A stretch of 7,710 nucleotides of DNA, taken from positions 1 through 7,710 of the forward strand of contig JAQUUM010000052.1 of NCBI GenBank assembly GCA_028693885.1, given 5' to 3'. A model generated the notes under the pieces. It worked only from the letters and a program-made list of their open reading frames with translations, ran no database searches and was not told the origin of the DNA. Position 1 is the first letter of the stretch, and each line of letters starts with the position of its first letter. Below are positions 1 to 6,324 of the stretch, piece after piece. This DNA is from Bacilli bacterium (lineage in GTDB: Bacteria; Bacillota_I; Bacilli_A; ML615J-28; CAG-698). Position numbers and translations under genes: made by a program.

Positions 1-416
1 CAAAACAAGAAGTTTTGAATTATTTAGAGTTAAATAGTAAAAATACTTTAAATAAGAAAATATCTTTGTATGAATTTTTAAAAAGACCAGAAATATCTTT
101 AGAAGATGTTTTTAATTTAAATGCTTTAGAAAATCCTTTAGATAAAGATACTACTGAAGAAGTTTCTATGGAAATAAAATATGAAGGTTATATTGAAAAA
201 GCATATAAAGAAGCTAAAAAACTACAATTGATGGAAAACAGAAAAATCCCTAGTGATTTTGATTATGATAAAATAGTGAATATTGCTAAAGAGGCTAAAG
301 AGAAATTAAATAAAATCAAACCTCTAACATTAGGTCAAGCCTCTAGAATTAGTGGAGTTAACCCTAGTGATATTGCAGTCTTGTTAGTTTATTTAGAAGG
401 AAAAAAGAATGGTTAA
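1..416 (+). CDS. mnmG: tRNA uridine-5-carboxymethylaminomethyl modification enzyme MnmG (GidA), C-terminal part
   Basis: 5'-truncated by the window edge: the reading frame is already open at base 3 and encodes about 137 C-terminal residues ending in TAA. MnmG works with MnmE, using FAD, NADH and methylene-tetrahydrofolate, to modify the wobble uridine of certain tRNAs in the cytoplasm. Only the C-terminal helical domain is present, which in the family contacts MnmE and tRNA; the FAD-binding part lies upstream of the window. Family hallmarks seen are the [10 protein letters not shown] block (about codons 58-67 of the visible part) and the near-invariant end [19 protein letters not shown]. The TTG at 15 is an internal codon, not a start, because the frame continues upstream of it. 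The gene overlaps rsmG by 8 nt, the usual gidA-gidB arrangement near bacterial replication origins. Identification is firm. Confidence 0.97.
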   Translation, partial: KQEVLNYLELNSKNTLNKKISLYEFLKRPEISLEDVFNLNALENPLDKDTTEEVSMEIKYEGYIEKAYKEAKKLQLMENRKIPSDFDYDKIVNIAKEAKEKLNKIKPLTLGQASRISGVNPSDIAVLLVYLEGKKNG

Positions 417-1089
417 TAATTTAAATGATTTTCTTTTAACTAAAGAAATGGAGTTTCAGTTTAAAACGTATTATGATTTCTTGATTGAAGAAAATCAAAA
501 AATTAATTTAACAGCAATTACTAAGGAAGATGAAGTTTATATTAAACATTTTTATGATAGTTTGATTGTTTCTAAATATATAGATTTTTCAAAAGATTTA
601 AAAGTAGCTGATATCGGAAGTGGTGCTGGGTTTCCTGGAATTCCTTTAAAAATAGTTAATCCTAATATTAAATTATATTTAATAGAACCAACATTAAAAA
701 GATGTTTATTCTTAGAAAAGTTAGTTAATAAGTTAGATTTAAAAGATGTTTATATAATAAATAAAAGAGCTGAAGATTTGTTAGAAAGAGATGAGTTTGA
801 TATAGTCTTAGCAAGGGCGGTTGCTTCTTTAAATATATTAGTAGAAATCTCTATCCCTTTTATTAAAGTAAATGGAAACTTTATTGCTTTAAAAGGAAAT
901 AATGTAGATGAAGAAATTAATAATTTAAATAATGCTTTAAAAGAATTAAAAACTAAAATAAAAGATATTGTAAAATATAGTTTACCTTTAAAAATGGGGG
1001 AAAGAAGTTTAGTGATTTTTACAAAAAACAAAACAACTAATAAATTATATCCAAGAAAGTTTGCTTTGATTAAGAAAAAAACATTGTAA
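409..1089 (+). CDS. rsmG: 16S rRNA (guanine527-N7)-methyltransferase RsmG (GidB)
   Basis: A 226-residue SAM-dependent methyltransferase that in characterised bacteria makes m7G527 in the 530 loop of 16S rRNA. The N-terminal NLTAI motif (residues 33-37), the SAM-binding loop [10 protein letters not shown] (68-77), the acidic LIEP strand end (91-94), LARAVAS (134-140) and LKG (161-163) all match RsmG, and the length is close to the family norm. The ATG at 409 lies inside the end of mnmG and has an AAGGA Shine-Dalgarno at 397-401 with 7-nt spacing, so translation is probably coupled to mnmG. One oddity is the C-terminus. Many RsmG proteins end in a YPRKxGTPNKxPL-type motif; here YPRK (214-217) is followed by FALIKKKTL, lacking the GTPN part. 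This may be a clade variant. Confidence 0.96.
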   Translation: MVNNLNDFLLTKEMEFQFKTYYDFLIEENQKINLTAITKEDEVYIKHFYDSLIVSKYIDFSKDLKVADIGSGAGFPGIPLKIVNPNIKLYLIEPTLKRCLFLEKLVNKLDLKDVYIINKRAEDLLERDEFDIVLARAVASLNILVEISIPFIKVNGNFIALKGNNVDEEINNLNNALKELKTKIKDIVKYSLPLKMGERSLVIFTKNKTTNKLYPRKFALIKKKTL

Positions 1090-1111
1090 TTATTATTAAA
1101 AGTGATAGAAT
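1084..1111 (+). promoter_or_regulatory. candidate sigma-A promoter for parA
   Basis: The 43-nt gap between rsmG and parA contains TTGTAA (1084-1089) as a possible -35, a 16-nt spacer, and TAGAAT (1106-1111) as a possible -10 preceded by the TG of an extended -10 (1103-1104). The transcript would begin near 1118, immediately before the parA Shine-Dalgarno (AGGAGAG, 1121-1127). AT-rich sequence yields such matches easily, so this is tentative; parA may simply be co-transcribed with mnmG-rsmG. Confidence 0.33.
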
Positions 1112-1132
1112 TATAGTACTAGGAGAGAGACT

Positions 1133-1924
1133 ATGGGAAAAATAATCGCGATTGCGAATCAAAAAGGTGGGGTAGGAAAGACCACAACCGCTATTAATTT
1201 AGGAGCTGCTTTAGTAAATCATGGTAAAAAAGTTTTATTAGTTGATTTAGATGAACAAGCAAATGCTTCGATTGGACTGGGTTTGATAAGAGATGATCTT
1301 AACCAAACTACTTTTGAAGTGCTTACTAAAAAAAGTCCGGTTGAAACAGCAATTTATTCGCTTTTTGATAATGAACTTGATATAATTCCTGCTTCTAATA
1401 AACTTGCTATGATTGAAGATGAATTATATAATGTTGAAAATAAAGAATTGTTGCTTTATGAAAAGCTACAATATATTAAAGATAAATATGATTATATTTT
1501 ATTAGACTGCCCTCCATCTTTAGGATTGGTTGTTGATAATGCTTTGTTTGCGAGTGACTCGGTTATAATACCCGTAGAGTGCGAATTTTTCGCCTATGAT
1601 GCATTAACTCAAATGGTTAATAAAATTAATCAACTCCAACAAAAGAAGAAGAAAAAGGGAATGCATTTATTTATTGAAGGAGTGTTAGTTACTCAATTAG
1701 ATAATAGAAGTGTATATAGTTATAATATAGTTGATCAGATAAAACAAATGTTTCCAACAAAGACTTTCTTAACAATGATTTATAGATCAAGCCACATTCA
1801 AGCTGCTCCAATGCAAGGTAAGAGTGTTATTAAAACTGCATATAACTCAAGAGGTAGTAAAGAATACCGTGCTTTAGCAAAAGAAATTATTGAGAATAAT
1901 GAGGTGAAGACGGATGCGATTTAG
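1133..1924 (+). CDS. parA: ParA/Soj-family chromosome partitioning ATPase
   Basis: A 263-residue deviant Walker ATPase. In the family, ATP-bound dimers bind DNA non-specifically and ParB-parS complexes stimulate hydrolysis to move or load chromosome origins. Soj also regulates DnaA in Bacillus. Visible motifs are the deviant Walker A KGGVGKTT (residues 11-18, signature Lys11 and P-loop Lys16), the switch I region VDLDEQANAS (37-46, with Glu where most ParA proteins have Pro after DLD), and Walker B YILLDCPPSLG (121-131). The N-terminus starts directly at the P-loop with no DNA-binding extension, which is the chromosomal Soj layout rather than the long plasmid type. A run of five lysines (171-175) lies in a linker. 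The region that is usually RLSEAPS reads HIQAAPM (221-227). AGGAGAG at 1121-1127 supports the ATG. It overlaps mscS by 11 nt. No parB or noc lies next to it, which is unusual for this locus. Confidence 0.93.
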   Translation: MGKIIAIANQKGGVGKTTTAINLGAALVNHGKKVLLVDLDEQANASIGLGLIRDDLNQTTFEVLTKKSPVETAIYSLFDNELDIIPASNKLAMIEDELYNVENKELLLYEKLQYIKDKYDYILLDCPPSLGLVVDNALFASDSVIIPVECEFFAYDALTQMVNKINQLQQKKKKKGMHLFIEGVLVTQLDNRSVYSYNIVDQIKQMFPTKTFLTMIYRSSHIQAAPMQGKSVIKTAYNSRGSKEYRALAKEIIENNEVKTDAI

Positions 1925-2735
1925 TGATATTACAGATTTTTTTGTTAATAACTTGACCAGAGTAATCTATACTGCTGTTGTAATAGTATTAGTTATTATT
2001 GTTTTGTTAGTTGTAAAAGTAGTAATGAATAATGTTGTAAAAAGAAATAAAAAGAATGTTAAAAGAATTGCTACTATTTCAAAATTAGTTCAAAGTATGG
2101 TTAAGTATGTAGTTGTAATAATCGCAATAATTTCGCTTTTAGGAATTTGGGGAATTAATATAATGCCTTTAGTTGCTGGAGCGGGAATTGCAGGTTTAAT
2201 AATAGGTCTTGGAGCTCAAGATTTAATAAAAGATTTTTTGGGCGGAATAAACATAGTCTTTGAAAATTATTTTGATATCGGAGATTTAGTTGAGATAAAT
2301 GGTTTTACAGGAAATGTTACTGAGATAGGATTAAAAACTACAAGATTAGTTAATTGGAAAGGTGAATTAAAGATATTTGCTAATGGCCAAATAAATACTG
2401 TTTTAAATTATTCAAGATTTCCGAGTGTTGGAGTGGTTGAAGTTGATGTTGCTTATAAAGAAAATTTAGAAAAAGTAATTAAAATATTACGTGAAGAGTT
2501 AGAAAGTTTTCATGAAAGTTATCCTCAGATAATAGAAGGTCCTAATGTTTTGGGTGTAATGAATTTAGGTGAAAGTGGAATCACTTTAAGAGTAACTGTA
2601 AAAACAGAACCTGTACAACATTATGCAATTGAAAGAGCTTTAAGAAAAAGAATAAAAGAAATATTAGATATTAATAAAATTGAAATTCCGTTTAATCAGG
2701 TGGTAGTACATAATGCAAACAGTAATAAACTTTGA
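1914..2735 (+). CDS. small-conductance mechanosensitive channel, MscS family (YkuT-like)
   Basis: A 273-residue membrane protein predicted to act as a tension-gated channel that releases solutes on hypo-osmotic shock. A short N-terminus is followed by hydrophobic helices at about 18-38 and 64-82. The pore-lining third helix starts near 84 and carries the glycine/alanine-rich VAGAGIAGLIIGLGAQDLI stretch (87-105). The MscS signature continues with FENYFDIGDLVEINGFTG (116-133), the first strands of the beta domain, and then the mixed alpha/beta cytoplasmic vestibule to the end. Three helices and under 300 residues match the compact MscS type of Gram-positives. The ATG at 1914 lies within parA and has GAGGTGA at 1901-1907. 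The gene ends in TGA, overlapping the DUF951 gene by 23 nt. Family assignment is secure, but the precise paralogue is not, so no symbol is given. Confidence 0.93.
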   Translation: MRFSDITDFFVNNLTRVIYTAVVIVLVIIVLLVVKVVMNNVVKRNKKNVKRIATISKLVQSMVKYVVVIIAIISLLGIWGINIMPLVAGAGIAGLIIGLGAQDLIKDFLGGINIVFENYFDIGDLVEINGFTGNVTEIGLKTTRLVNWKGELKIFANGQINTVLNYSRFPSVGVVEVDVAYKENLEKVIKILREELESFHESYPQIIEGPNVLGVMNLGESGITLRVTVKTEPVQHYAIERALRKRIKEILDINKIEIPFNQVVVHNANSNKL

Positions 2736-2898
2736 AATAGGTACAATTTTAGAATTTAAAAAACCACATCCATGCGGTAGTTACCATTGGAAAGTTTTAA
2801 GAAGTGGTGTTGATTATAAACTTCAATGTGAAAAGTGTGGTAGAATTATAATGATACCTAGGATTGATTTAGCTAAAAAAATAAAAAATTTTAAATAG
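2713..2898 (+). CDS. DUF951 family small zinc-ribbon-like protein (YyzM-like)
   Basis: A 61-residue protein matching the DUF951 family, widespread in Gram-positive bacteria and of unknown function. Diagnostic features are LEFKKPHPCGSYHWKVLR (residues 13-30), with the conserved KKPHxCG, and CEKCGRIIMIPR (39-50). Cys22, Cys39 and Cys42, with His20 or His25, could bind a metal, but metal binding is inferred. The start is inside mscS: ATG at 2713 is preceded by AGGTGG (2698-2703) at 9-nt spacing, and the resulting N-terminal length fits the family. In many relatives this gene lies near parA/parB and before the GTPase gene ychF; here ychF does not follow. The TAG stop is part of the hairpin at 2893-2922. 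Confidence 0.88.
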   Translation: MQTVINFEIGTILEFKKPHPCGSYHWKVLRSGVDYKLQCEKCGRIIMIPRIDLAKKIKNFK

Positions 2899-2922
2899 TG
2901 ATTATTAATAATCACTATTTTT
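2893..2922 (+). terminator. probable weak intrinsic terminator at the DUF951 stop codon
   Basis: A near-perfect inverted repeat with arms AAATAGTGATTA and TAATCACTATTT around TTAA, followed by T at 2918-2922. The stem has only two G-C pairs and the T run is short, so it is either a weak terminator or an mRNA-end or stability element. The TAG of the DUF951 gene (2896-2898) is part of the stem. Only 16 nt separate it from the next ATG. Confidence 0.55.
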
Positions 2923-2938
2923 AAAAAAGGGAAGTATA

Positions 2939-3718
2939 ATGGAAAATAAATATTTTATAAATTTAAATAATTTAGAAGAAGAAATATTTTCAAACAAATA
3001 TTATTTTTTAATTGATCAAAACAATGGAATTAAAACACTTGATAAAAAATGTGAAAAAGAAGAGTTTGATAAAATCAAAAATGAATATTTAAAAGGTCAA
3101 ACAAAAAATTATAGTAGTCTTGATTTGGTTAATAATGTTTTTTTTAATGTAGGAAATAAAAGAAAAAAATTGATTATTATTGATATTGAAGATGAAAGAA
3201 TATTGACTTTGTTAGAGGATGTTTTAGAAGATATTGAATATATTGTTTTTAATAATAAAATGTTTGTTTATTATGAAGAAGAATTAGATATTGAATTAAA
3301 AAGAATTTATGAAGCCGTAAGTTTTGATTTTGGAATTAAATTTAGAATGTTTGTTTGTGATATTATTTCTATAAAAGATAGTGTTATATTATATTATTTA
3401 TGGGATGACTATTTTAAAAATAAAATTAATGATATCTATTTAATTAATGACTTGATTTTAGAAATTAATAAAAGAAATTATAAGCTAATTAAACAATTAA
3501 AAAAAGTTTTGCTTGATAAAATATTAATAGATCAACAATTAATTAGTTTAATAAAATCAATGATTGAAAATGATTTGAATATAAGTAAAAGTGCTAGCGA
3601 GTTATTTATGCATAGAAATACGGTTAATTATAAAATAGAATACATTAGAAAAAACACAGGCTTTAATATTCAAAAATTTAAAGATGCTCTTAGTTTATAT
3701 ATCTTACTTGATTTATAA
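2939..3718 (+). CDS. putative transcriptional regulator with PucR/CdaR-type C-terminal helix-turn-helix
   Basis: A 259-residue protein whose last 60 residues (about 200-259) closely follow the PucR C-terminal HTH (HTH_30-type) pattern: a helix LISLIKSMIENDLNISKSA, then ASELFMHRNTVNYKIEYIRK and TGFNIQKFKDALSLYILLDL. The core MHRNTVNYKIEYI (224-236) aligns with the usual VHRNTLxYRLxRI recognition helix. This class binds DNA and often controls genes for uptake or use of small metabolites. Residues 1-195 are acidic and isoleucine/lysine-rich, contain no transmembrane segment, and match no sensor domain I recognise. They could be a diverged GGDEF-like CdaR middle domain, but that is a guess. AGGGAAG at 2928-2934 supports the ATG. 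The gene is noticeably more AT-rich than pgk, tpiA or the ABC gene. It sits just upstream of the sugar ABC ATPase, a possible but unproven target. Confidence 0.78.
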   Translation: MENKYFINLNNLEEEIFSNKYYFLIDQNNGIKTLDKKCEKEEFDKIKNEYLKGQTKNYSSLDLVNNVFFNVGNKRKKLIIIDIEDERILTLLEDVLEDIEYIVFNNKMFVYYEEELDIELKRIYEAVSFDFGIKFRMFVCDIISIKDSVILYYLWDDYFKNKINDIYLINDLILEINKRNYKLIKQLKKVLLDKILIDQQLISLIKSMIENDLNISKSASELFMHRNTVNYKIEYIRKNTGFNIQKFKDALSLYILLDL

Positions 3719-3749
3719 AACATTGTGCAATTTGCACATTGTTTTTTTT
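3717..3749 (+). terminator. intrinsic terminator after the HTH regulator
   Basis: The arms TGTGCAA (3724-3730) and TTGCACA (3732-3738) are extended, across one T-T mismatch, by AAAACA against TGTTTT. An eight-T run (3742-3749) follows. It begins at the regulator's TAA and lies 59 nt before the ABC gene's start. Confidence 0.85.
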
Positions 3750-3767
3750 ATTACTTAAGAGTATAAT
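3739..3767 (+). promoter_or_regulatory. candidate sigma-A promoter of the sugar ABC ATPase gene
   Basis: A perfect TATAAT -10 at 3762-3767 is preceded, at 17-nt spacing, by TTGTTT (3739-3744), which matches only the TTG half of the -35 consensus. The -35 lies in the T tract of the upstream terminator. Transcription would start near 3774, giving a leader of about 35 nt that ends in a consensus AGGAGGT Shine-Dalgarno (3797-3803). I see no CcpA cre-like operator. Confidence 0.5.
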
Positions 3768-3808
3768 TTAGAAGATATGTATAAAAAGAGTTGTTTAGGA
3801 GGTAAATA

Positions 3809-4930
3809 ATGGCAACTGTTAGTTTAAAAAATATTAATAAGGTTTATGATGGAAATGTTCATGCAGTAATTGACTTTAACTTACAAGTTAAAGATAAAGA
3901 ATTTATTGTATTTGTTGGTCCATCTGGATGTGGTAAGACTACTACATTAAGAATGGTAGCAGGACTTGAAGAAATTACTTCAGGTGAATTAAGAATTGAT
4001 AACGAAGTAATGAATGATGTGGCTCCAAAAGATCGTAATATAGCGATGGTTTTCCAAAGTTACGCACTTTATCCTCATATGACAGTATATGATAATATGG
4101 CGTTTGGATTGAAACTTAGAAAGTTTTCAAGAGATGAAATTGAAAGACGTGTAAATAACGCTGCTGAAATTTTAGAGTTAAAACCATATTTAAATCGTCG
4201 TCCTAAAGCTTTGTCAGGTGGACAACGTCAACGTGTTGCCTTAGGTAGAGCAATTGTTCGTGATGCAAAAGTATTCTTAATGGATGAACCATTATCAAAC
4301 TTAGATGCTAAATTGCGTGTACAAATGAGATCAGAAATTATTAAGATTACTGAAAAATTAGGAATTACTACAATCTACGTAACACATGACCAAATTGAAG
4401 CCATGACAATGGCATCAAGAATTGTTGTTATGAAAGATGGATTAGTACAACAAATTGGAGCTCCAAAAGAAATCTATGATAATCCAACTAATATATTTGT
4501 TGGTGGATTTATCGGAACTCCTCCAATGAACTTTATCGAAGGTAAAGTTGGTGAAGATGGAGTGTTTGAGTGTGGAGATCACAAATTAGGCGTTTCAAGA
4601 TTAAAAGTTCCTGCTAAAACATTTAAGATGTTACAAGATCAAAAATATTTAGAAAAACCAATTATTCTTGGTATTAGACCAGAAGATATTCATGATCAAG
4701 CAGAAGATTTAGAAAGATTCAAATCAGCTAAAGTTGATTTAAAGGTTGATGTATCTGAATTACTTGGAGCTGAAACATTGATTTATGCATTAATGAATGG
4801 TCAAAGTATTGTTGCTAAAGTTTCTGCTAGAGTAGATATTCATATGAATGATGATGTATCTTTAGCTTTCAATATGGATAAATGTCATTTCTTTGATGTT
4901 GATACTGAATTAAGAATTAAAAACAACTAA
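3809..4930 (+). CDS. carbohydrate ABC transporter ATP-binding protein, UgpC/MsmK family
   Basis: A 373-residue cytoplasmic ATPase subunit that energises carbohydrate-uptake (CUT1-type) ABC importers. The nucleotide-binding domain shows Walker A GPSGCGKT (37-44), Q-loop Gln83 in VFQSYALYPHMTV, the signature LSGGQRQR (135-142), Walker B VFLMDEP (155-161, catalytic Glu160), the D-loop SNLDAKLR and H-loop His193 in YVTHDQIEAMT. A GFIGTPPMNFIEG junction (234-245) leads to the C-terminal TOBE-type regulatory domain with ILGIRPEDI (286-294). This layout and length are typical of MalK/MsmK/UgpC proteins. It has its own promoter, a consensus RBS and a terminator, with no binding-protein or permease gene adjacent. 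It may therefore be a shared ATPase serving several importers, as MsmK does in streptococci; that is an inference. Its composition is richer in GC and in CGT codons than the upstream regulator, consistent with strong expression. Confidence 0.95.
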   Translation: MATVSLKNINKVYDGNVHAVIDFNLQVKDKEFIVFVGPSGCGKTTTLRMVAGLEEITSGELRIDNEVMNDVAPKDRNIAMVFQSYALYPHMTVYDNMAFGLKLRKFSRDEIERRVNNAAEILELKPYLNRRPKALSGGQRQRVALGRAIVRDAKVFLMDEPLSNLDAKLRVQMRSEIIKITEKLGITTIYVTHDQIEAMTMASRIVVMKDGLVQQIGAPKEIYDNPTNIFVGGFIGTPPMNFIEGKVGEDGVFECGDHKLGVSRLKVPAKTFKMLQDQKYLEKPIILGIRPEDIHDQAEDLERFKSAKVDLKVDVSELLGAETLIYALMNGQSIVAKVSARVDIHMNDDVSLAFNMDKCHFFDVDTELRIKNN

Positions 4931-4948
4931 TTAGTTAGTTAAAATATT

Positions 4949-4977
4949 AGCCTTGCTTGAATTTGAGCAAGGCTTTT
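4949..4977 (+). terminator. intrinsic terminator after the ABC ATPase gene
   Basis: A perfect 9-bp GC-containing stem, AGCCTTGCT (4949-4957) and AGCAAGGCT (4966-4974), with an 8-nt loop and a short T run (4974-4977) 18 nt after the TAA. Confidence 0.88.
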
Positions 4978-5011
4978 AATATGAAAAAAATAAAAATCAA
5001 TATATTTTAGA

Positions 5012-5040
5012 TATACAATTTTTAAAAGTTGTGATATAAT
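5012..5040 (+). promoter_or_regulatory. sigma-A promoter of pgk-tpiA with extended -10
   Basis: TATAAT at 5035-5040 is preceded by the TG of an extended -10 (5032-5033) and, at 17-nt spacing, by TATACA (5012-5017), which shares four of six bases with the -35 consensus. Transcription would start near 5047, leaving a leader of about 40 nt with AAGGAGG at 5071-5077. It follows the upstream gene's terminator, so pgk-tpiA is probably an independent unit. No cre-like or CggR-like operator is recognisable. Confidence 0.65.
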
Positions 5041-5085
5041 ATTTTAGGTTGCAAAAATTAAACGAGATAGAAGGAGGATTTTTAA

Positions 5086-6300
5086 ATGAAAAAAACTATT
5101 CGTGATGTTAATGTAAACAATAAGGTTGTTCTAATGAGAGTGGACTTTAACGTTCCTATGAAAGATGGTGTTATCACTAGTGATAACCGTATAGTGCAAG
5201 CTTTGCCTACAATCAAATATGCATTAGACAATAATGCAAAAGTTGTTTTGTTTTCACATTTAGGTAGAGTAAAAGAAGAAGCTGATAAAGCAAGTGCAAG
5301 CTTAGCGCCTGTTGCAAAAAAATTAGCTGAGTTATTAAACAAAGAAGTTAAATTTATTGCTGCAACAAGAGGCAAGGCTGTTGAAGATGCTGTTAAAGCA
5401 ATGAAGGCTAAAGATATAATTATGTTAGAAAATACAAGGTTTGAAGATGTTCCTGGTAAGAAAGAATCTAAGAATGATTCAGAACTTGGAAAATATTGGG
5501 CTTCTTTAGGTGATGTATTTGTTAATGATGCTTTTGGTACTGCTCATAGAGCACATGCGTCTAATGTTGGTATTGCGAGTAATGTTGAAGATAGTGTAGC
5601 TGGTTTCTTAATGGAAAAAGAAATTAAGTTTATCGGTGGTGCTGTTGATAGTCCTGAAAGACCTTTTATTGCGATATTAGGTGGAGCAAAAGTTAGTGAT
5701 AAAATTTCAGTTATTGAAAATTTAATTAATATAGCAGATAAAATTTTTATTTGTGGAGCGATGGCTTATACATTTTATAAAGCTTTAGGTTATAATGTTG
5801 GTACATCTAAATGTGAAGATGATTTTGTTGATTTTGCTAAGGGCTTATTAGATAAATCAAAAGGTAAAATTGTTTTACCAATTGATACGCATGTAGCTAA
5901 GGAATTTAATGAAACATCTGAATCTATGGTTGTTGAAAGTCATTTGATACCAAGTGATTTTATGGGATTAGATATTGGGCCTAAAACTATTGAGTTGTTT
6001 TCAAATGTAATTAAAGGTGCAAAGACAGTTGTTTGGAATGGACCAGCTGGCGTATTTGAAATGGAAAAGTTCTCTTATGGAACTAAAGAAATTTGTAAAA
6101 TGATTGCTGCTTTAGAAGGAGCAACTACAATAATTGGCGGTGGCGATAGTGCGGCGGCTGCAATTCAATTAGGGTATGAGGAAAAATTCACTCACATTTC
6201 AACTGGTGGTGGAGCAAGTTTAGAATATTTAGAAGGTAAAGAATTACCAGGTGTAGCGATAATTGATGATAAATGTTGCTGCGGTTGTAGTAATTGCTAA
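5086..6300 (+). CDS. pgk: phosphoglycerate kinase with cysteine-rich C-terminal tail
   Basis: A 404-residue glycolytic kinase that interconverts 1,3-bisphosphoglycerate + ADP and 3-phosphoglycerate + ATP in the cytoplasm. Family signatures run the full length: MRVDFNVP (17-24), SDNRI (32-36), FSHLGR (56-61), ENTRF (115-119), [10 protein letters not shown] (150-159), [11 protein letters not shown] (197-207), [10 protein letters not shown] (316-325), GGGDS (351-355) and [14 protein letters not shown] (372-385). Substrate-binding Asp22, Asn24, Arg118 and His156 are present by motif, so the enzyme should be active. The start has AAGGAGG at 5071-5077. The C-terminus is odd: after the usual [11 protein letters not shown] the protein continues with CCCGCSNC, five cysteines in eight residues, about nine residues past where typical bacterial PGKs stop. 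The gene is followed after 24 nt by tpiA and should be co-transcribed with it. Confidence 0.98.
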   Translation: MKKTIRDVNVNNKVVLMRVDFNVPMKDGVITSDNRIVQALPTIKYALDNNAKVVLFSHLGRVKEEADKASASLAPVAKKLAELLNKEVKFIAATRGKAVEDAVKAMKAKDIIMLENTRFEDVPGKKESKNDSELGKYWASLGDVFVNDAFGTAHRAHASNVGIASNVEDSVAGFLMEKEIKFIGGAVDSPERPFIAILGGAKVSDKISVIENLINIADKIFICGAMAYTFYKALGYNVGTSKCEDDFVDFAKGLLDKSKGKIVLPIDTHVAKEFNETSESMVVESHLIPSDFMGLDIGPKTIELFSNVIKGAKTVVWNGPAGVFEMEKFSYGTKEICKMIAALEGATTIIGGGDSAAAAIQLGYEEKFTHISTGGGASLEYLEGKELPGVAIIDDKCCCGCSNC

Positions 6301-6324
6301 TTTAAAATAAGGAGTTTATAGAAA

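Noticed and set aside
750..1031. 93-codon open frame on the - strand inside rsmG
   Set aside because: It is the antisense shadow of a well-conserved gene, has low-complexity hydrophobic and serine-rich content, and no ribosome binding site or recognisable domain.
2485..2500. Sequence around TTACGTGAAG in mscS, vaguely like half a parS site
   Set aside because: It is not palindromic, has too many mismatches to the parS consensus, and lies in conserved coding sequence.
2935..2940. TATAAT directly before and over the ATG of the HTH regulator
   Set aside because: Used as a -10 it would start transcription inside the coding sequence, with no alternative start codon nearby and no -35.
5082..5375. 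97-codon open frame on the - strand over the start of pgk
   Set aside because: It is antisense to conserved PGK motifs, with no recognisable product or initiation signals.
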